Below, piece by piece: positions 58,494-64,000 of a DNA stretch of 64,000 bases. The stretch covers positions 124,001 through 188,000 of the forward strand of contig JADNYJ010000041.1 of the NCBI GenBank assembly GCA_015501075.1, given 5' to 3'. This stretch comes from Gymnopilus junonius (lineage: Eukaryota > Basidiomycota > Agaricomycetes > Agaricales > Galerinaceae). Made by a program: the position numbers and the translations under genes. The notes below the pieces were generated by a model. The model had not been told where the DNA came from, ran no database searches, and saw only the letters and a list, made by a program, of their open reading frames with translations. Numbering within the stretch: position 1 is the first letter of the stretch; each line of letters opens with the position of its first letter.

Positions 58494-61098
58494 TCAGATG
58501 TAGCATGCATATTGCGGAGAATTTGCACCTTTCCAGCCAACTACGCGGAAGAGAAGATCAGGTCAAGAAACTGATGAGACCGCCTGAGTACGACTCACTG
58601 CAATTCCAGCAATCGAGAATGTGTTTCGGGTCACTGTGAACTATGAGCAAAGTATTTTCACGAAGACGTGGGAGGGCGCACTATTTATTTTTAATCTGGA
58701 GAAGCTTGTCGTATAGATCGATGCCCCAGAACGATTCTGCCAAGGTATCGCTGTGTAAGATATAGAACAGGCCTTACAATTATTTCATGTACGTGCCTTT
58801 GAAATTGGGTTCGTGGATATCCGCCTCGTTCTACGACTCGGGAGTCAGAAGAATGACAGCCATAAATTCAGGTAAACGTACGTGGTAAGCGCCGGAGTTT
58901 GGCGTGATCTCGCGCAGAAAATTGACAGCCGTGGTGGAAGTAGCATATGCTCCTTGGCGATCCGCAAGTGTTGAATTAAATAACCAGGTATTGACGAAGA
59001 CGACGTGGTACAGTGACGTACGCCAGACGGGATTCACGCTAGTATCAGAGCCATTGCTGCCTTTGAAACCGAAAGGAGTAGTAAAGAGTATTTGGGAAAA
59101 AATGGTGTTGTTGAACGCGTTCATCAGAGCATTGACAAGCTGGGCTCTTCCTCCTTCTGTTCGGTGGTTCGCTTCTGGGATGAGGCGCGATGTCACAGCG
59201 TTCGGTAAGCCGACAGACTATTGGACTCAGTCAGGAAAGTCATTCAATAGGAATCATAACAGATTACCGGTACTTACGTCCTGCGCAATGCCAAGTTGGC
59301 CTCCTTCGAGATCAGAGAACCATTGTGCAAAGGAACTGAAAGGAGTGATAGATGCCGTTCCTCCGAGAGAGATGGCCAAATTTGTCAAGGGTTTTAGGGC
59401 ATCTTGTGCCTGTTGAGCGGTCAGAGTAGGGTTTACGAGGACCAGTTCACCAGCAGTAGGCTGCAATGATTAATGTAAGTGGTCCTGAAAGAAAAACCTA
59501 ATAGGAGGAATTCACACGTACAGTGAGGAATCCACCCCATCCTGCAGTGGCCAAACTCGTTGCGTTATCAACGAATGTCGTCAGGATGTGTTTTAAATTA
59601 TTATCACTAACAGGCCAGTTGATGCTAGCACTGCACAGAGAGATCATCAATACCTCTTCTCGTCAATGCGATCTTGGATCTTACACTTGGTATGAGCGCC
59701 GAGGGGTAGCCAAAACCGTCGCATCCATTACCACGCCAAAGGTACCCCCTCCTCCTCCTCGAAGAGCGAAGAACAGGTCAGAGTTCTGGCAGCCATTAGC
59801 CTTCCTGACTGCTCCGTCAGGGGTCACAATTGTGTATTGTAGCTTTCAATAACGATATCAGGAACGCCGATCACCGAAGAGCGTATGAAAACTTACAACA
59901 CGATCTGCTCCCATGCCTAAAGTTGGGGTGAGGACTGAGTGGCCACCGCCCTGATCAATGAAATGTAAACATTCTGATGCAGTCCGTGGAATTTGCCACT
60001 TACTTGTAAGTAACCGCCGGCTGGACCAACCCCTTCGTCTGATCCGGCGATGATCTCGACTCCATGGCTGTCGGCAAAGGGGACAAGGTCAGCAAATTGA
60101 ACTCCGGCCTGCGGGCTTTAGTAGGTCAATATGCGTAAGGAAGCAACGACTTACTGCGATGGTGATAGCAGAAACTTCAGGCATATCGCAGCTCTCAGGG
60201 ACGAAGCGAGGAATGAAGGTCATCTTGGCAAAAAAACACATCACTTTACTTCTTTAGCTGCCACATAAAAAAACACACATCTTTAAGGTGATGCATCTGT
60301 GAAAAGAAAGTATTAGTCGGGCATAAATATACCCAATCTAGTACGCACCCAAAGCGCTAACGAATTCGGCGCTGAACTGCGGCCTTTAAAATCATGCTGT
60401 TTGAAAACTTCACAAACAATTTCACTCAATTGATGAACGAGGGTCTTACGCCAGTATTTTTAATGACGAGGGTTATCCCAGTATTCCTTGCGAAATTGAA
60501 AGCTTCTACTACATCGTTCGAGTTTTCCACATCGATCTTCAACAAAACAGATCAGAAGGTTCAAAGCAAACCGAGTATGCAACATACGAAAACAGGAGGG
60601 ACGCTCCCTTGCTTGCAGCTCGCGGGAGGATTAATGGCGGCAGGGTCTACTGGATCCAACCAATCCAGCATACACTGGTCGCCTGTTGACATGCAAGATT
60701 CCCATTGAATCTAAATAGGAAAGTCTTTCCTTGTACGTTAAGCGAGGAACACAAGGAAATTACTTACTGCGCTATACGCTCCGAAGAAATCAGTTCTAAC
60801 CACTGAAACGAAGCTAGGCAATAAGAAACACACGCAGACTTTAGCGGAACCTACAGTGGCTATTGAAATAGTTTGTTTCAACCAAGGCGCACCCCGTCGC
60901 ATTTAGAGCGACATTTCGACCGTTGAAATTCCTAAAGCATGGCTCTGACCAGGGTACCCCGACTTGAAGACGGCCTCCTAAGCTGTTATTGAGCCCGATG
61001 AATGCAGGTGAGGCAACGCTGCCAAAAGCTGTTCGACTGTAGGCAACGTGATATAAAGCGGTGAGCGCTGCATTGACTTTAAAAAATGAGCGGACCAT
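58494..61098 (-). CDS. FAD-linked oxidase, berberine-bridge / 6-hydroxy-D-nicotine-oxidase type
   Basis: Seventeen exons on the minus strand: 61098-60855, 60802-60768, 60710-60588, 60536-60450, 60396-60349, 60296-60279, 60223-60155, 60108-60004, 59950-59897, 59842-59685, 59630-59522, 59460-59278, 59217-58882, 58830-58793, 58750-58682, 58633-58599, 58540-58494. They total 1758 nt (585 residues) without a break. The N terminus is a weak secretion-signal candidate. The PCMH FAD domain contains IKNTGHDFKGRSSAPNSLAL, whose His is the usual covalent FAD site, then GGYLQGGGHSVLTPTLGMG and ALRGGGGGTFGVVMDAT. The BBE C terminus reads NEADIHEPNF, FWGIDLYDKLL, YDPKHILDCWNCIGWKG. The cysteine used for a second flavin link in plant BBE is not evident, so attachment is probably through His alone (inference). 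Substrate unknown; a secondary-metabolism or carbohydrate oxidase role would fit the family. Confidence 0.9.
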
Positions 61099-62822
61099 GG
61101 CGAATAACCTAGATCAATATTGAGAGATGTAAGAGAGATCATTTATATGCCGGGTGATCATTCCTCGCATGATGCAACAGTCATTCACACTCGAAAAGTA
61201 AGAGTTAGCAACATTAATTTTAATCAGGACGCGTCTGAAACCCACTTACAGAGCCTCTGATGATCTGCTGTTCTCTAGAGTCTCGCAGAATAGACTGTGA
61301 TCGTCTCAAACACCTTCATCGCACTGCGCTAGGACGTGAGTCCTACATACAATTGCTTCCGTGTCCTGCGGACCTTTTTAGTGGGCGTTTGATCATTAAA
61401 AATAGGACCGAGGTGGCGCTGACCGATTGTCAGCTGAATGTAATGCTGGGAACAAAAAGATATTTTACACACTGCAATGCAGAGGAAGGATACCCGCCTG
61501 TTGCCCGCGATCGACCAGCTGCTTGATGTTCCTATATGCCACACCTCCAATATTAAACCGTATTACACACAGTCATGGGCGCGCACCAGGTACAGCTGAG
61601 TCACAATGGGTTCGCCACTTGATGGATGCTTCGTGAGGTCCCGACGCATTGCATTTGCAGGCATAAAAAAACTTTCGAGTTATAAACAGGCCCCGTGGAT
61701 TTCCGTGGGCTTCGTGGACTTGGGACAAGTTTCAGGAGCCACCCAAGGCAGTTCCGCAGGCGACAAGATTAGAGTATCTTTGAGTCAACATGAGGATCAT
61801 TAATGATAAAACAAGGCTGTCATGATCTTGAGCTCATCACTGTCGGATATCATTCATCAGTGCTCAGTGCTGGACCGGCGGGAAACGTACCCTGCTTCAG
61901 AGAATTGGATAGAGCCGAGCGTGCTAAGCAGTTAGGTGTTCGGGTCTGAAGAGGCGTTGTTCGATTTCAGTCCAGTCACATTGAGCAATATCGGGTAAAT
62001 TTTTCTATTGTTGATGAACAGCATCTTCTCACAAGAAGCCAAAGCTATCATGCCCGGCCATCTCCCTGTAGAGCAAGAATAGAGGATTTGAATGAGTTGA
62101 AAATGTTCAAGCATGGCATGCAGACAAGCGTGGCCTACCTTGGCCAATAGATCCACGGAAGAAAGAAAGTATGTAGGGCAGGAGTTACATATCGTGGGGC
62201 GTAATGCATACTTTGTGACTTTGCAGTGTTTGATGAACGAAGAGGCGCATTTCATCTCGAGTTAAGAAGACCAGAGGTGCCACGATGTTAAACCGTCAAG
62301 CATATGCCTGAGAAAAAGTAAATTTGTTAAAGCGCGTTCCCACCTCCGTTACGTACCCACTTTCGAAATTTACAGTTGGGAATGTTGATGTCACATCTTC
62401 ACCTGGACACGTCAAGCATGGCTTGTTTGAAGCGTGTTTTATGAGAAAAATAATACGTGCGCTGTACAAGGCGCGTTAATTAGATATCTTTATGGGAAAA
62501 GACGCGCCTGCACGGGGGATGTGAGAGAGGGGGAGGTGGGGGTTATCATCAGGAAGTCACATATTTGTGACGCACGTTGTGACAGCGATGAACAAGCCGG
62601 AGTCTGACTCTTCCTTTGATATGAACAGCAGCTAGCTCATTATGGGCTCAGTAATTGAAAGAACTAGTTCGATGACGTTGGAACGGTTCGGTCCACGTAG
62701 GTGCGTGTCTCACATGCAACCTTGCTTCTTGCTTCTTGCCGAGCAATTATATTATTTACATCTTTCATAAGCAAGATTCTTCTTCCGAGGTCGTGCACCC
62801 TTCTTCAAAGTACACGACTATC
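61099..62822. other. Intergenic region
   Basis: Holds the divergent promoters of the FAD oxidase (-) and the dehydrogenase (+). Short frames such as 61260-61526 (+) and 61932-62255 (-) have no motif or splice continuity. A pyrimidine-rich stretch and AT words (62745-62770) precede the dehydrogenase ATG. No repeats or RNA genes seen. Confidence 0.5.
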
Positions 62823-63839
62823 ATGGCTACTAGTAAAGCCTCGCAAGATACCCGTGTCGTTCTCATTACGGGCTGTTCAAATGGCGGGATTGGTGCCGGA
62901 CTGTAAGTTCTCGACATTGTTGCTCAATTCTTGGCCAAACACTAATGCCTTCAGCACAGAGCAACTGAGTTCAGCCAGAACGGCTTCCTCGTTTTCGCGA
63001 GCGCTCGTTCGCTGAGTTCGATGTCTGAACTTGGAGACAATATCCGCAAGTTAGAATTGGACGTCACCAGTGACACGTCCTGCGAAAATGCAGTCAAGAC
63101 AATCTACGCCGAAGCTGGCCACATCGATGTATTAGTTTCGAATGCTGGCGTCGCCAACGTCGGTAAGGACGGCGTCTGATTCATACTGGCAGGTTGACGA
63201 GCTTTTTTGCTTAGGCGCCCTGCTCGATATCCCACTTGAAACTGCCCAAAAGGTTATGGACACGAACCTGTATGGGACAGTCCGCCTCGTCCACCTCATC
63301 GCTCCTCAGATGGTGAACCGAGGGAGAGGGCTAATCGTACCCGTTGGTTCGACAGCAGGAGAGCTTTCCGTCCCGTTCATGGGCTACTACAACATCAGCA
63401 AAGCAGCCCTTCATGCCTACTCGGAAACATTAAAGGAGGAGCTGCGTCCTTTCGGAGTCAACGTCATGCTTCTCGTCCCTGGCACGGTCATTAGCAAAAT
63501 TGCCGATGTAAGCCTAATCTTCCTCCGATCCTGATAGTGCTCAAATCATACCCACAGAACGAGGCTAAACGCTATGAAACCAATATACCTGATGATTCGT
63601 TCTACCGGGGATATAAAGAGCAGATGACGCACGTTCTGTACTATGGTCAGAATGCCAGTCCATGGCCAACCGATAAATTTGCCAAGGCGGTCGTACGAGC
63701 CGCCCTGTCCTCAAGCCCTCCAACATTCCTGCACTTGGGTGGTACCACCACCCTCTGGGCATTCCTGAAGTGGTTACCTCGCCCGATGGCGCTCCGAATG
63801 ATCTGGAATTCCACCGTTGGAAACGTTACCAACAAATGA
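62823..63839 (+). CDS. Short-chain dehydrogenase/reductase, AYR1-like
   Basis: Exons 62823-62902, 62960-63162, 63215-63507 and 63558-63839 give 858 nt, 285 residues, no break. Classical SDR motifs are present: cofactor glycine motif LITGCSNGGIG near the N terminus, SNAGVANV (NAG motif), catalytic Ser in VGSTAG and the YNISK Tyr-Lys pair, then VPGTV. The C-terminal 90 residues (YETNIPDDSFYRGYKE, then FLHLGGTTTLWAFLKWLPR) with a hydrophobic segment fit fungal NADPH-dependent 1-acyl-dihydroxyacetone-phosphate reductases, which reduce 1-acyl-DHAP to lysophosphatidic acid at lipid droplets and ER. The start is the first ATG, in ATCATGGCT context, and the SDR core begins 15 residues later. The substrate is inferred from overall resemblance only; another lipophilic ketone is possible. 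Confidence 0.88.
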
Positions 63840-64000
63840 ACCAGGTACCTTTAGTCACGTAGCCCAACTTCCGTTCACCTTTACGAGCCTGTCAAACCGT
63901 TCCGTGTAATACGTTTTACCGCATTTTTGAAAATTTCTGGCCGTTACACCGTTAGTGTATCGAACTTCGGAAGCCTGGCTTGAGAAAGTCATACATCGAG
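63840..64000. other. 3' flank of the dehydrogenase gene
   Basis: No further gene starts before the window ends. Confidence 0.5.

Overview
The window reads as nuclear DNA of a filamentous basidiomycete, most likely an Agaricomycete. Host genes are split by many short (about 45-75 nt) GT-AG introns. The protein families seen (Ppo-type fatty-acid oxygenase, DUF2235 hydrolase joined to WD40 repeats, DUF6534-like membrane protein, berberine-bridge-type FAD oxidase) and the mobile elements (KDZ transposon, Helitron, Ty3 chromovirus) are typical of that class. I assigned no species. I saw no tRNA, rRNA or CRISPR array.

Layout. 1-3.7 kb: 3' part of a Psi-producing oxygenase gene (+), with a 5-nt exon and three apparent single-base deletions. 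3.7-7.9 kb: no convincing gene. 7.9-11.0 kb: DUF2235 hydrolase fused to seven WD40 repeats (+), again with three apparent single-base deletions. 11.7-21.8 kb: a KDZ DNA transposon of about 10 kb with imperfect terminal inverted repeats, TTTAAA-rich subterminal arrays, a DDE transposase (-) and two divergent accessory genes. 21.8-32.3 kb: two nested, decayed Ty3/gypsy elements (-), the outer one without integrase. 32.7-33.6 kb: a CpG-rich foldback element. 34.3-34.7 kb: a hAT-type MITE with a perfect 8-bp target duplication. 35.4-38.9 kb: unrecognised TE-associated ORFs. 39.8-55.5 kb: a Helitron Rep/helicase gene (-) ending in a ubiquitin-protease-like domain. It is split by a Ty3 chromovirus (42.07-51.05 kb, +), which itself carries two smaller insertions and an antisense gene with a zinc-cluster-like cysteine pattern. 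55.9-56.1 kb: pogo-like transposase fragment. From 56.3 kb the host genome resumes with three intact genes: DUF6534-like membrane protein (-), secreted-type FAD oxidase (-) and a short-chain dehydrogenase (+).

Two themes link the regions. First, about 45 kb of layered mobile elements separates decayed host genes on the left from intact ones on the right. Second, the retroelement and Helitron frames stay open over kilobases and are broken almost only by TGA where the family expects arginine. That is the mark of CGA to TGA change (cytosine deamination at CpG, RIP- or methylation-like) rather than random decay. The foldback element is CpG-rich inside CpG-poor DNA and looks like a later arrival.
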